From the NCBI GenBank assembly GCA_910579135.1, contig CAJTTM010000022.1, forward strand, positions 1 to 37,475: a DNA stretch of 37,475 nt. The letters are read 5' to 3'. Position 1 is the stretch's first letter; each line of letters begins with the position of its first letter. Of this stretch, positions 1 to 7,840 are shown piece by piece. The DNA comes from an uncultured Erysipelotrichales bacterium (GTDB lineage Bacteria > Bacillota_I > Bacilli_A > Erysipelotrichales > Coprobacillaceae). Below the pieces are notes generated by a model. That model was given only the letters and a program-made list of their open reading frames with translations. It had not been told where the DNA came from and searched no databases. The position numbers were made by a program, and so were the translations under genes.

Positions 1-716
1 GCAATATCAAAGGAAGAGAAGCTCAGTTTGATATTTATGTCAAAAGTGAAAAGATGAGAATCAATGTAGAAATACAGAGAAAAGAAAAAGGAGCGACACC
101 AAAAAGAGGAAGATTGAATCTTAGTCTTATTGATACACAAGAAATAAAGAAAAGTTCAGAATATGAAGAAGTTCCAGAAAGCTATATGATTTTCATATGC
201 GAAGGAGATTATTTTAAAAGAGGATTACCAATATATCATATACATAGCTATATAGACGAAACAGGAGATAAGATAGATATAGGACAAGAGATGATATATG
301 TGAATGGAGATAATCAAGACAGAGAAACAGTACTAGGAAGATTAATCCATGATTTTCATTGTATTGATCCAAATGAGATGTATAGTGAAGTCTTAAAAAA
401 ATGGGTCAAATATTATAAAGAAGAAAGGAAAGGTGTGATAGAAATGTGTGAGATATGTGAACAATTAAAAGAGATGGGAAGAATTGAAGGATTAGAAGAA
501 GGAGAACTTATAGGAATAAGCAAAGGTAGAATTGAAGGTAAGATAGAAGGGAAAATAGATATTTTAATGAATTTACTTAAAAAGAAATTAGGATATTTAT
601 CAGAAAATGTTATCAAAATTATTAACACTCTTGATGAAAAGACAATAAATACAATAGCATTGAATATATTTGAGATTGATAAGGAAGATGATATATTGAA
701 GTATATTTTGAGTTGA
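1..716 (+). CDS. Rpn family nuclease / PD-(D/E)XK transposase-like protein, 5' truncated by window edge
   Basis: The frame is open from base 3 into the first visible Met (base 54), so the gene begins before the window. Visible are a D followed about 15 residues later by VEIQRK, which fits the D...ExQ core of PD-(D/E)XK nucleases in the Rpn/YhgA-like transposase family. The central part (IYHIHSYID, ...RLIHDFHC) is typical of the family. The C-terminal part is a Glu/Gly/Lys-rich low-complexity stretch (GRIEGLEEGELIGISKGRIEG) and then a helical tail ending in ILS. Known members promote RecA-independent recombination and often occur in many decayed copies. The family call is by pattern; the missing N-terminus cannot be judged. 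A decayed copy of the C-terminal part follows directly. Confidence 0.75.
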   Translation, partial: NIKGREAQFDIYVKSEKMRINVEIQRKEKGATPKRGRLNLSLIDTQEIKKSSEYEEVPESYMIFICEGDYFKRGLPIYHIHSYIDETGDKIDIGQEMIYVNGDNQDRETVLGRLIHDFHCIDPNEMYSEVLKKWVKYYKEERKGVIEMCEICEQLKEMGRIEGLEEGELIGISKGRIEGKIEGKIDILMNLLKKKLGYLSENVIKIINTLDEKTINTIALNIFEIDKEDDILKYILS

Positions 717-736
717 TATAGATTTTATGTTTTAAA

Positions 737-953
737 GATTATATAAGGAGAACAATGTGATAATGTGCAAAATATGTGATTAATTAAAAGAGATGGAAAA
801 AATTAAAATAATGAAAGAAATAGTAACTAATTTATTGATAAGAAACTAGGATGTTTATCAAGAAATATTTTCATTAAAATTAATACTAATAATGAAGTTG
901 AATTGATTATTAATATCTTTGGTGTTGAAAAAGAAGAAGTATTCATTAAATAA
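737..953 (+). pseudogene. Decayed tandem copy of the Rpn nuclease C-terminal region
   Basis: Bases 764-805 match bases 443-484 of the preceding gene closely (MCEICEQLKEM against MCKICD-stop-LKEM). The match continues past a deletion of the Glu/Gly repeat into the 'KKLGYLSENV' region and the acidic C-terminus, ending at a TAA at 951-953. An in-frame TAA inside the first motif and frame changes make it non-coding. No N-terminal nuclease core is present. It looks like a leftover of a tandem duplication or a recombination product. Bases 717-736 and 954-967 hold nothing else I can recognise. Confidence 0.7.
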
Positions 954-967
954 ATTAATAAAGAGTA

Positions 968-999
968 AATAAAAGAAGGAATCGAGAGGATTCCTTTTA
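968..999 (-). terminator. Intrinsic terminator of yitT
   Basis: Perfect 8-bp stem (AAGGAATC at 976-983, GATTCCTT at 989-996) with a 5-nt loop. On the minus strand it is followed by a T-rich run. The yitT stop codon (TAA, 999-997) sits at the foot of the stem. Confidence 0.75.
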
Positions 1000-1878
1000 C
1001 TCTATTGGTTCTTTATAAAAATTACCTTTTACACCAGCTGATTTTGTGATATTGATAAAAGCATTTTTATCAATAGATTTAATAAAATCAGTAACATCTC
1101 TTAATTCATCAGCACCAACGACCATATAAAGAAGAGAACGAGGATCGCCATGATAACATCCTTTCCCTTCAAATCTCGTCATTCCATGATGGGTAAATTC
1201 TAATAAGCTTTTTTCTAATTCATTACAGTTATTAGAAATAATAAATAAAGTGATTTGTTGATTTCTTTGATGAAGCTTTTCTATAATTTGAGTAGATACA
1301 AATTGGAATATAATTGAATATAGTGCTGGTTCAAAACCAAATAATATTCCAGAGCATAATAAGATAATTGTATTAATTCCTAAAACCAAATTCCAAGAAG
1401 ATGTATTAAACTTTTCAGATAAATAAACTCCAATAAAATCAGTGCCTCCACTAGACGCTTTACCCATTAATGCGATTGAGATAGCTATTCCATTTAATAT
1501 GCCTCCAAATAAAGCAACTAATAAAGGATCAGATGTAATTGGAATAGATGGTATAAAATCTACTAAGAATGAATTTAAAATAATCATTGCGACTGAATAG
1601 CTTGTAAATCTTTTTCCAATTGTTTTGAATCCTATGTAAGCTGGAAGAGCATTTAACAATATATTGACTGTTGAATAAGGAATCTCAATATTAAAAAATT
1701 TGTCTCCAATTCTTTGAATTAATAAAGAAAGTCCAGTAAATCCTCCTGGTAGAAGACCTCCAGCTCTAACGAAAGTTTTAATGTTAATAGACATGATAAG
1801 TGCAGCTATAAGTACACATACACAGGAAATAAGATTTTTTTTATAAGGTTTTATTTTCTGTGATTTTCCATAAGTCAT
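997..1878 (-). CDS. YitT family membrane protein (DUF161 + DUF2179)
   Basis: A 293-residue integral membrane protein. After a basic N-terminus come about five hydrophobic segments including the family signature GGLLPGGFTGLSLLIQRI and, in the second half, ALMGKASSGGTDFIGVYLSEK. The C-terminal ~80 residues form the soluble DUF2179 domain (ending near FINITKSAGVKGNFY). I take the start at 1878 (MTYGKSQ) rather than 36 codons upstream, because a promoter (-10 at 1909-1904) lies inside the longer version and a GAGGG element precedes 1878. Family function is not settled; membership in a transporter-like group is all that can be said. It is monocistronic, between two terminators. Confidence 0.85.
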   Translation of the reverse strand: MTYGKSQKIKPYKKNLISCVCVLIAALIMSINIKTFVRAGGLLPGGFTGLSLLIQRIGDKFFNIEIPYSTVNILLNALPAYIGFKTIGKRFTSYSVAMIILNSFLVDFIPSIPITSDPLLVALFGGILNGIAISIALMGKASSGGTDFIGVYLSEKFNTSSWNLVLGINTIILLCSGILFGFEPALYSIIFQFVSTQIIEKLHQRNQQITLFIISNNCNELEKSLLEFTHHGMTRFEGKGCYHGDPRSLLYMVVGADELRDVTDFIKSIDKNAFINITKSAGVKGNFYKEPIE

Positions 1879-1903
1879 AATATCCCTCTTTTCCCCAAAG
1901 ACT

Positions 1904-1932
1904 ATTATAGAATTGTTTATACAAAAAAACAA
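1904..1932 (-). promoter_or_regulatory. SigA-type promoter of yitT
   Basis: Minus-strand TTGTTT (1932-1927), 17-bp spacer, TATAAT (1909-1904). It lies between the upstream terminator and the 1878 start. Confidence 0.7.
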
Positions 1933-1936
1933 TATC

Positions 1937-1975
1937 AAATTATAAAAATAAAAGATCCTAAGCTTGCTTAGGATC
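1937..1975 (-). terminator. Intrinsic terminator overlapping the DUF1846 gene stop
   Basis: The hairpin GATCCTAAG(caag)CTTAGGATC occupies 1975-1954, followed on the minus strand by TTTTATTTTT. The TAG stop of the DUF1846 gene (1960-1958) is in the descending arm, so the last codons of the protein encode the terminator. Confidence 0.8.
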
Positions 1976-3418
1976 ACTTGTAGCATTCATTTTTAGTTTT
2001 CTTATAATTTCATTATCCTTTGTTGATAAAACAACTGTGGAATGGACTTCACAATCTGCAAGATATGAAATAACTTCTAAAGCTTTTCTTGCGTTTTCAT
2101 CATCTTTTGATGCAATAGATAATGTTAATAATACATCATTGATATCTAATAAAGGATTTTGATCATTTAAAATATTATTTTTAAATGATAAAATTGATTC
2201 TAAAAGAGTAGGGGAAATTAAATCTATCTCTTTAGGAATATTTGCTAAATACTTTAATGCATTTAAAAGTGCAGCACTTGAACATCTTAATAAAGAAGAT
2301 GTTTTTCCATGGATAAGAGTACCATCATTAAGTTCGATTGCACATACTGGAGATTTAATTTCTTCTTCTAATGTTATTGCATATTCTGCACATTTTCTGT
2401 TTTTAATAGTAATACCAGCCTGAGATAAAAGCATTTGCATTTTTCCCATAGCTTCTTTGCTTACTTTACCTTTTAAATAATCAACTTGTGTATGATAATA
2501 TCTTCTTACAATTTCCCTACAGCTTGCATCTTTTGCAGCTTCATCATCAACAATTGCATAACCTGCCATATTAACTCCCATGTCTGTAGGAGAATAATAT
2601 GGAGATTTTTCAAAAATACGAGTAAACATTGCATTTAAAACAGGGAAAATTTCAATATCACGATTATAATTAACTGTTGTTTCTTGATATTTCTCTAAAT
2701 GAAATGGATCAATCATATTCACATCATTTAAATCAACAGTTGCAGCTTCATATGCAAGGTTAACAGGATGTTTTAAAGGTAGATTCCAGATAGGGAATGT
2801 TTCAAATTTTGCATATCCTGCACGAATACCATGTTTATGTTCTAAATAAAGTTGTGATAAACAAGTTGCCATTTTTCCTGAACCAGGTCCTGGAGCAGTA
2901 ACAACCACTAATGGTCTTGTTGTTTGAATATAATCATTTTTTCCAAATCCTTCATCACTAATAATTAAATCAATATTATTAGGATAACCATTAATAGGAT
3001 ATTGTAAATAAACCGAACGACCAGCTAATTCAAGTTGAGCTTTAAAGTGATTAGCAGCATTTTGATGATCATATTGGGTAATTGTAACGCTACCAACATA
3101 AAAACCTGCTTTTTCATATTCATCAATGAGACGTAAAACTTCATCATCATATGTAATTCCTAAGTCACCTCTCATTTTTCTTTTTTCTAAATCTTTTGCA
3201 CATACAGCAATAATAATTTCGACCTTATCCTTTAATGTTAATAACATTCTTAACTTACTATCTGGTTTAAACCCAGGTAAAACTCTTGATGCATGGTAAT
3301 CATCAAATAACTTACCACCAAATTCAAGATATAATTTATTATCAAATTGATTTATTCTTTCTTTAATATGTTTAGATTGTAATTCTACATATAAATCATT
3401 ACTAAAAGCTTTTTTCAT
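1958..3418 (-). CDS. DUF1846 (UPF0371) family protein
   Basis: 486 residues, full length for this Firmicute family of about 490-residue cytosolic proteins. Diagnostic parts are the N-terminal LYLEFGGKLFDDYHASRVLPGF stretch (residues ~29-50), a glycine-rich P-loop-like turn PGPGSGK at 176-182, and FETFPIWNLPLKHPVN after it. The structure is known from structural genomics, but the biochemical role is not established as far as I know. The P-loop-like turn suggests nucleotide or phosphate binding (inference). A strong AGGAGGG ribosome site precedes the ATG at 3418. It is transcribed alone. Confidence 0.85.
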   Translation of the reverse strand: MKKAFSNDLYVELQSKHIKERINQFDNKLYLEFGGKLFDDYHASRVLPGFKPDSKLRMLLTLKDKVEIIIAVCAKDLEKRKMRGDLGITYDDEVLRLIDEYEKAGFYVGSVTITQYDHQNAANHFKAQLELAGRSVYLQYPINGYPNNIDLIISDEGFGKNDYIQTTRPLVVVTAPGPGSGKMATCLSQLYLEHKHGIRAGYAKFETFPIWNLPLKHPVNLAYEAATVDLNDVNMIDPFHLEKYQETTVNYNRDIEIFPVLNAMFTRIFEKSPYYSPTDMGVNMAGYAIVDDEAAKDASCREIVRRYYHTQVDYLKGKVSKEAMGKMQMLLSQAGITIKNRKCAEYAITLEEEIKSPVCAIELNDGTLIHGKTSSLLRCSSAALLNALKYLANIPKEIDLISPTLLESILSFKNNILNDQNPLLDINDVLLTLSIASKDDENARKALEVISYLADCEVHSTVVLSTKDNEIIRKLKMNATSDPKQA

Positions 3419-3439
3419 GAGACTCCCTCCTAAATTGCT

Positions 3440-3467
3440 ATTTTACAAGAAAAAAAGGGAAATACAA
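3440..3467 (-). promoter_or_regulatory. Probable promoter of the DUF1846 gene
   Basis: Minus-strand TTGTAT (3467-3462), 16-bp spacer, TAAAAT (3445-3440), about 20 bases before the AGGAGGG ribosome site. The match is moderate. Confidence 0.45.
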
Positions 3468-3492
3468 AGGAATTAATAAAATATTATTAAAA

Positions 3493-3518
3493 TAAAAAAA
3501 ACCAGTCACAAGACTAGT
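3493..3518 (-). terminator. Intrinsic terminator of the SPFH operon
   Basis: ACTAGTC (3518-3512) pairs with GACTGGT (3507-3501) across a 4-nt loop and is followed by eight T residues on the minus strand. The TAG stop of the SPFH gene lies in the first arm. Confidence 0.8.
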
Positions 3519-4437
3519 CTTTTTTCTTTTCGTTTGGATCTTTTAAAGTTTCTCCTAGAGCTGAAATTGTACCAGCTAAACCTTGTAATTCACTTGGAAT
3601 AATGATTTTAGTTGATTGACCTTGAGATAAACTTTCCAAAGCCTTAAATCCTTGTAAAGTAATATAAGCTTTCTTTGGATCAGCTTCATTAATATAAGAA
3701 ACACCTTTAGCTTGAGCTTCATAAACTAATCTTAATGCTTCAGCTTCACCAGTTGCTTTTGCGATTGCTGCTTCTTTTTCAGCGTTAGCACGTAAGATTA
3801 AAGCTTCTTTTTCACCTTCAGCTTCAAGAATTGCAGATTTTTTTCTACCTTCAGCTTTTAAGATTGCTTCACGTCTTTCACGTTCTGCACGCATTTGTTT
3901 TTCCATTGCTTCTTGAATATCACGAGGTGGAATAATATTTTTGACTTCTACACGATGAATTTTAATTCCCCAAGGATCAGTTGCTTCATCTAATATAGAA
4001 CGCATTTTAGCATTAATAATATCTCTAGAAGTTAATGTTTGGTCTAATTCAAGGTCACCAATAATATTACGTAATGTTGTTGCAGTTAAATTTTCAATCG
4101 CATTTAATGGTCTAACAACACCATAAGTAAATAACTTAGGATCGGTAATTTGGAAATAAACAACAGTATCAATTTGCATAGTAACATTATCTTTAGTGAT
4201 AACAGGTTGGGGAGCAAAATCCATAACTTGTTCTTTTAAAGATACTTTATTCGCAACTCTATCTAATAAAGGAATTAAAATATTTAATCCCACATTACAA
4301 GTACGATCATAAGCACCTACACGCTCTACAACATAGGCATAAGATTGAGGTACAATACGTATAACCTTTGCGATAATAGCAAGAACCACAATCACTAAAA
4401 TAACAATCCATAAATAACTAAAAATCTCACTTAACAT
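3514..4437 (-). CDS. SPFH/stomatin-family membrane scaffold protein
   Basis: 307 residues. One N-terminal membrane segment (residues ~7-27) is followed by the SPFH/band-7 domain (VVERVGAYDRTCNVGLNIL, VVYFQITDPKLFTYGV, GDLELDQTLTSRD). A long Ala/Glu-rich coiled coil then carries repeated 'EGEKEA' units (~190-245), with a GTISALGETL region near the end. This order is that of QmcA/stomatin proteins, which oligomerise at the membrane and organise microdomains or support membrane proteases. It lies 44 bases after an NfeD gene, the usual partner of SPFH proteins, in one operon. AGGAAGAG precedes the ATG at 4437. Confidence 0.9.
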   Translation of the reverse strand: MLSEIFSYLWIVILVIVVLAIIAKVIRIVPQSYAYVVERVGAYDRTCNVGLNILIPLLDRVANKVSLKEQVMDFAPQPVITKDNVTMQIDTVVYFQITDPKLFTYGVVRPLNAIENLTATTLRNIIGDLELDQTLTSRDIINAKMRSILDEATDPWGIKIHRVEVKNIIPPRDIQEAMEKQMRAERERREAILKAEGRKKSAILEAEGEKEALILRANAEKEAAIAKATGEAEALRLVYEAQAKGVSYINEADPKKAYITLQGFKALESLSQGQSTKIIIPSELQGLAGTISALGETLKDPNEKKKD

Positions 4438-4481
4438 AAATCTCTTCCTTTCTTTTTTACAATATCATTTAATATTTAATG

Positions 4482-4910
4482 TTAATCAATTCTTTTTAAT
4501 ACAACATGAGCTCCTTCAATAGCTACAACTTCAGCATATTCACCAGCTTCAATTATTTCATTATTTAATGAAGAAGCTAGCCAAAGGTTGCCCATAACTT
4601 TTGCTTCACCTTTATTGTCAGCGGTAATTGTTTCAGTTACTAAACAATGTTTACCAACAGCACGGTCAAGGTTTGTTTTTGTAATCTTTCCTTTAGCATA
4701 TTTCTTTGCTAATGGACGAGTAATTGCAATAATAATAATTGAGCTTATTGCAAAGATAAAAATCTGTTGAATTGGGGTAGCTCCTAATAAATCACCAACA
4801 ATCGCAAAGATTCCACCTAATGCAAACCATATACTCACAAGATTGATTGTAACAGCTTCAACAATAATGCTCATTACGACAATTATTGTCCATATGATAG
4901 TCATTGACAT
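4482..4910 (-). CDS. NfeD-like membrane protein
   Basis: 142 residues: two or three hydrophobic segments in the first 65 residues (MTIIWTIIVVMSIIVEAVT..., IFIFAISSIIIIAITRP), then a C-terminal NfeD beta-barrel (OB-fold) of about 70 residues (VGKHCLVTETITADNKGEAKVMGNLWLA...GEYAEVVAIEGAHVVLKRI). It lacks the protease domain of long NfeD proteins, so it is the short NfeD1b type normally paired with an SPFH partner, here the next gene. AAGGAGGG precedes ATG 4910. It starts 12 bases after the upstream small gene. Confidence 0.88.
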   Translation of the reverse strand: MSMTIIWTIIVVMSIIVEAVTINLVSIWFALGGIFAIVGDLLGATPIQQIFIFAISSIIIIAITRPLAKKYAKGKITKTNLDRAVGKHCLVTETITADNKGEAKVMGNLWLASSLNNEIIEAGEYAEVVAIEGAHVVLKRID

Positions 4911-4922
4911 ATATTTCCCTCC

Positions 4923-5288
4923 TTATAGCTGAATAATCATCATTTGATGAATAATATCATATTTCCCTTTATACTTATAACACTGATTTTTATTAAAATC
5001 AAAGTGATATTGCCTTGCTATATTTTCAATAAAATTTTTATTTGTGACTCTTCCATAACTTTTACCTAATGAAATGCGATGTAATTGATCTCTAGGATAT
5101 ATATTGTTGTCAATTTCATCTTTAGATACAGGTTTAACTGCAATTTGATCAGTTTCTTCATCAAATCCCAGTAAAACATAATTGACATCTTCAAAATATT
5201 TACATGCTGCTTTATTTAAAGTTATGTTTGTTTCATAAATAGAAATAGTCATTGTTGCTATATCATTTGTTGTCCATGTAAAACCCAT
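4923..5288 (-). CDS. Small protein of unknown function in the SPFH/NfeD operon
   Basis: 121 residues, no signal peptide or membrane segment. The N-terminal half (ISIYETNITLNKAACKYFEDVNYVLLGFDEETDQIAVKPV) has the layout of a small beta-rich module seen in phage and bacterial proteins ('xLNKAAxxxLG...YVxLxYDxExxxIGLKP'). I recall this module by pattern only and cannot name it. The second half (RISLGKSYGRVTNKNFIENIARQYHFDFNKNQCYKYKG) is basic and aromatic. AAGGAG lies 9 bases before ATG 5288. It is 12 bases from nfeD, and the sole strong promoter in sight is at 5624-5652. It may assist the membrane scaffold pair, but that is context only. Confidence 0.7.
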   Translation of the reverse strand: MGFTWTTNDIATMTISIYETNITLNKAACKYFEDVNYVLLGFDEETDQIAVKPVSKDEIDNNIYPRDQLHRISLGKSYGRVTNKNFIENIARQYHFDFNKNQCYKYKGKYDIIHQMMIIQL

Positions 5289-5333
5289 TCTATCTAGCTC
5301 CTTTTATATATTTTATTCATAAACTATAAACTT

Positions 5334-5603
5334 TTAAAGATGAGATATCCATAAATCAGTAGTTGATCTTATATTAAAATCATCTAATGCTAACTCTTTA
5401 ATGATGAGATTCGTTAATTCCTCAGTATTTATCTTTGAATCTTTACATCAATACCCAATATCTTTTAATTTTGAATTATTTACAATATTTTCTCATTTCT
5501 TATGAAAGTGAATAATTGTTTGATTATTTTTTCTTGTTTTGTTTGTTGCTAACAATACAAGAAAAACAATTATCAATGACATTATTCCTACTTCTATACC
5601 CAT
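5334..5603 (-). pseudogene. 89-codon membrane-protein frame with two in-frame TGA codons; first 36 codons form an intact small ORF
   Basis: On the minus strand ATG 5603 is preceded by a near-ideal GAGGAGG site. It encodes MGIEVGIMSLIIVFLVLLA, a membrane helix, then a basic tail, and reaches TGA at codon 37 (5495-5493). The same frame continues with no TAA or TAG to 5336-5334. It is interrupted only by a second TGA at codon 52 (5450-5448) and contains one TGG (codon 84). Read as Trp, the two TGAs give natural contexts (KKWENI, GYWCKD). The simplest view is an ~89-residue membrane protein with two TGG-to-TGA nonsense changes; alternatively the 36-residue peptide is the product. It has its own strong promoter and is the first frame of the operon that continues into the small protein, NfeD and SPFH. 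No homolog is recognised. Apart from this frame and the promoters, 5289-5729 shows no other gene. Confidence 0.55.
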
Positions 5604-5623
5604 ATAATTTCCTCCTCAATTAC

Positions 5624-5652
5624 ATTATATTATTAAAATTATTTTTTTGCAA
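5624..5652 (-). promoter_or_regulatory. Strong SigA-type promoter of the SPFH operon
   Basis: Minus-strand TTGCAA (5652-5647), 17-bp spacer, TATAAT (5629-5624), close upstream of the GAGGAGG site of the interrupted small frame. I see no comparable promoter between it and the downstream genes. Confidence 0.75.
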
Positions 5653-5683
5653 GATAATTATTGAAAAAATATTTTTTGATTCA

Positions 5684-5712
5684 TATACAATTTATTTTAT
5701 TTAGTTTATAAT
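5684..5712 (+). promoter_or_regulatory. Probable promoter of the thioredoxin-like lipoprotein gene
   Basis: TATACA (5684-5689), 17-bp spacer, TATAAT (5707-5712), just ahead of the AGAGGAGG ribosome site. It is divergent from the 5624-5652 promoter. Confidence 0.5.
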
Positions 5713-5729
5713 AGTAGAGGAGGTTAAAA

Positions 5730-6530
5730 ATGATAAAAAAATTACTTGTTATTTTATTTATGTTAGTTGGCTGCACAACAACTCAAGTTGATATAAAAGA
5801 AAAAGTCACAATACAGTTTTTTTATTTACAAACATGTAGTGAATGTAAGGCTTTTAAAGAAGAAGCTATTCCATATTTGGAGAAAACATTTGGTGAGAAC
5901 ATTGAAATTCATCAATATGATTTAGATGATTCAAAAAACACAGAAATATATGATAGTTATGTCGATAGAATTGAGTATTTTGATGAGGAGTTTTATGGAT
6001 GGGGACCATTTGTGGTTGTAGATGATTATTTTGCGGTTTTGGGTTATAACTTAGGAGATGAGGAATTATTAGCTCAAGATATTATTCATGCAGTTAATGG
6101 TGAAAAACTGTGTGATGAATTAGAAGGAATGCGTTTTGAATTATTGAAAGAGGCGAATCAATTAACTAAATATCATTTAGACTTCTTCTATGCTTCATCT
6201 TGTCCTAGATGTGAATTGTTTAAAGAAGATGTGATTCCAGAATTAGAGAAAAAATATAATCAACAATTAGTCATTACATTACATAATATTGATGATGAAG
6301 AAACAATAGATTTATATGCAAAGACTATAAGTTGTTTAGAAGGTTATAAAGTTGATGATCATACTGGCAGTGTTCCTTTTATTGTTTTTGATGGAGCATT
6401 TGTGAAAGTTGGTTATAATCAAGAAAATAAAGATATTTTATTAAAAAATATAGATAATGCTATGAATGATAAAGAGATAGAAGTATTAGCAGATTATTAT
6501 TTGTTTAAAGAAAATAAGACATTATATTAA
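5730..6530 (+). CDS. Lipoprotein with two tandem thioredoxin-like domains
   Basis: 266 residues. A lipoprotein signal ends in LVGC (Cys15), so the protein should sit on the outer face of the membrane. Two repeats follow. The first has FFYLQTCSEC (Cys36, Cys39) and PFVVVDDYFAVLGYN; the second has FFYASSCPRC (Cys158, Cys161) and VPFIVFDGAFVKVGYN. Each repeat has a CXXC at the start of a helix and a later Pro-Phe loop as in thioredoxin/glutaredoxin folds, with the same 'YN' tail, so the protein arose by internal duplication. A role in extracytoplasmic thiol-disulfide exchange is inferred. It is 12 bases upstream of deoD and probably co-transcribed. Strong AGAGGAGG site. Confidence 0.75.
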   Translation: MIKKLLVILFMLVGCTTTQVDIKEKVTIQFFYLQTCSECKAFKEEAIPYLEKTFGENIEIHQYDLDDSKNTEIYDSYVDRIEYFDEEFYGWGPFVVVDDYFAVLGYNLGDEELLAQDIIHAVNGEKLCDELEGMRFELLKEANQLTKYHLDFFYASSCPRCELFKEDVIPELEKKYNQQLVITLHNIDDEETIDLYAKTISCLEGYKVDDHTGSVPFIVFDGAFVKVGYNQENKDILLKNIDNAMNDKEIEVLADYYLFKENKTLY

Positions 6531-6542
6531 GGAGGAAGTAAT

Positions 6543-7244
6543 ATGTCAACACCACACAACCAAGCAAATGTTGGAGAAATTGCGAAAACTGTACTTATGC
6601 CTGGAGATCCTTTAAGAGCAAAATTTTTAGCTGAAACTTATTTAGAGGATGTTCATCAATTTAATACAGTAAGAAATATGTTTGGATATACTGGAAAGTA
6701 TAAAGGGAAAGAAGTTTCTATTATGGGGTCTGGAATGGGACAACCATCAATTGGGATTTATAGTTGGGAATTATTTGAGCAATATGGAGTTGAATCTATT
6801 ATTAGAATAGGATCGTGTGGAGCTTTACAAGATCATGTTCATTTAAGAGATATTATTATTGTACAAGGATCATGTACTGATAGTAATTATGCTTATCAAT
6901 TTGAATTACCAGGTACTTTTTCTGCTATTTCATCATATGAATTATTAGAAAAAGCAGTAAATGAAGCTAAGAAAAAAGAAGTTCAATATCATGTTGGAAA
7001 TGTTATTGCTTCAGATTTATTTTATCATGCTGATAAAGATTCTCATAAAAAATGGGCAGCAATGGGATGTTTAGGAGTGGAGATGGAATCATTTGCATTG
7101 TTTGCGAATGCAGCATATTTTCATAAAAAAGCTTTAACATTATTAACTGTTTCTGATTCTTTAGTTACAAGTGAAGAAACAACTGCCAGCGAAAGAGAAA
7201 AGACATTTACTGCTATGATGGAAATTGCATTGGAGATTGCTTAA
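6543..7244 (+). CDS. deoD: Purine nucleoside phosphorylase, DeoD type
   Basis: 233 residues, normal length for the hexameric DeoD family that cleaves purine (deoxy)nucleosides with phosphate to base and (deoxy)ribose-1-phosphate. Recognisable are MSTPHNQANVGEIAKTVLMPGDPLRAKF (phosphate-binding GDPLRA), MGSGMGQPSIGIYS, RIGSCGALQ, GVEMESFALF (ribose-binding Glu) and LTVSDSL carrying the catalytic Asp. AAGGAGG precedes the ATG. Its TAA overlaps the next gene's ATG by one base (TAATG), which suggests translational coupling to the HAD phosphatase, perhaps for clearing a phosphorylated product of salvage (inference). Confidence 0.95.
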   Translation: MSTPHNQANVGEIAKTVLMPGDPLRAKFLAETYLEDVHQFNTVRNMFGYTGKYKGKEVSIMGSGMGQPSIGIYSWELFEQYGVESIIRIGSCGALQDHVHLRDIIIVQGSCTDSNYAYQFELPGTFSAISSYELLEKAVNEAKKKEVQYHVGNVIASDLFYHADKDSHKKWAAMGCLGVEMESFALFANAAYFHKKALTLLTVSDSLVTSEETTASEREKTFTAMMEIALEIA

Positions 7245-7840
7245 TGAAGGTTAAGGTTGCATTATTTGATTTTGATAATACGATTTATCAAGGAGACTCG
7301 ATTAATCAATTATTAAAGTATTATATTTTACATCATCCATTTTCTATTTTTTATCTTGTTAGATCATTAGTATTATATATTGGATATAAACTGAAAATCA
7401 ATTCTTTTATAGCTTTGAAATCATCTTTACTATTTCCAATAGATAAAATGAGTGATAAAGAATTAGAATGTTTTTATCAAGAAAACATTATTCCCCGATA
7501 TTATCTTCATGTCGTAGATGAATTAAAAAGAAAAAAAGAAGAAGGATATAAAGTTATTATTTGTACAGCATCGTGCGAAGCATATATGAAATATCATCAA
7601 TTACCAATTGATTGTTTGATTGCGACTCAAACTCGAGGTAGCCAAATTATTGGGAAAAATTGTAAGAATGAACATAAAGTAACTTTGATTAATCAATATT
7701 TAAAAGATAAAAATTATGAAATAGATTTTGATCATTCTTATGCTTATTCTGATTCTTATAGTGATATGCCTATGTTAAATATGGTAAAAAATAAAGTAAG
7801 AATTGAATTGAAGACTGGGAAAATAATGGAGTGGTCATAA
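7244..7840 (+). CDS. HAD-IB family (SerB-like) phosphatase
   Basis: 198 residues. Motif I is FDFDNT (nucleophile Asp9, acid Asp11). Motif II is IICTAS, and motif III/IV lies around HKVTLINQY and YAYSDSYSDMPML. A helical cap of about 80 residues follows motif I, the HAD-IB layout of phosphoserine phosphatase and PgpC/CicA-like enzymes. Small-molecule phosphate hydrolysis is expected; the substrate cannot be told from the sequence. It starts within the deoD stop (TAATG). It ends at a hairpin shared with the convergent DUF378 gene. Confidence 0.82.
   Translation: MKVKVALFDFDNTIYQGDSINQLLKYYILHHPFSIFYLVRSLVLYIGYKLKINSFIALKSSLLFPIDKMSDKELECFYQENIIPRYYLHVVDELKRKKEEGYKVIICTASCEAYMKYHQLPIDCLIATQTRGSQIIGKNCKNEHKVTLINQYLKDKNYEIDFDHSYAYSDSYSDMPMLNMVKNKVRIELKTGKIMEWS

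Noticed and set aside
4588..4770. Open frame on the plus strand opposite nfeD
   Set aside because: It is the antisense of a well-supported coding region, has no ribosome site and no recognisable product.
5448..5495. The two TGA codons as selenocysteine
   Set aside because: Neither position resembles a catalytic Cys site and no clear downstream recoding hairpin is visible; Trp-like contexts favour nonsense mutations.
5334..5603. UGA read as tryptophan throughout the genome (Mollicute code)
   Set aside because: TGG is the Trp codon in all genes here, and TGA ends the Rpn, nadK, pflA and DUF1700 genes cleanly at expected protein ends.
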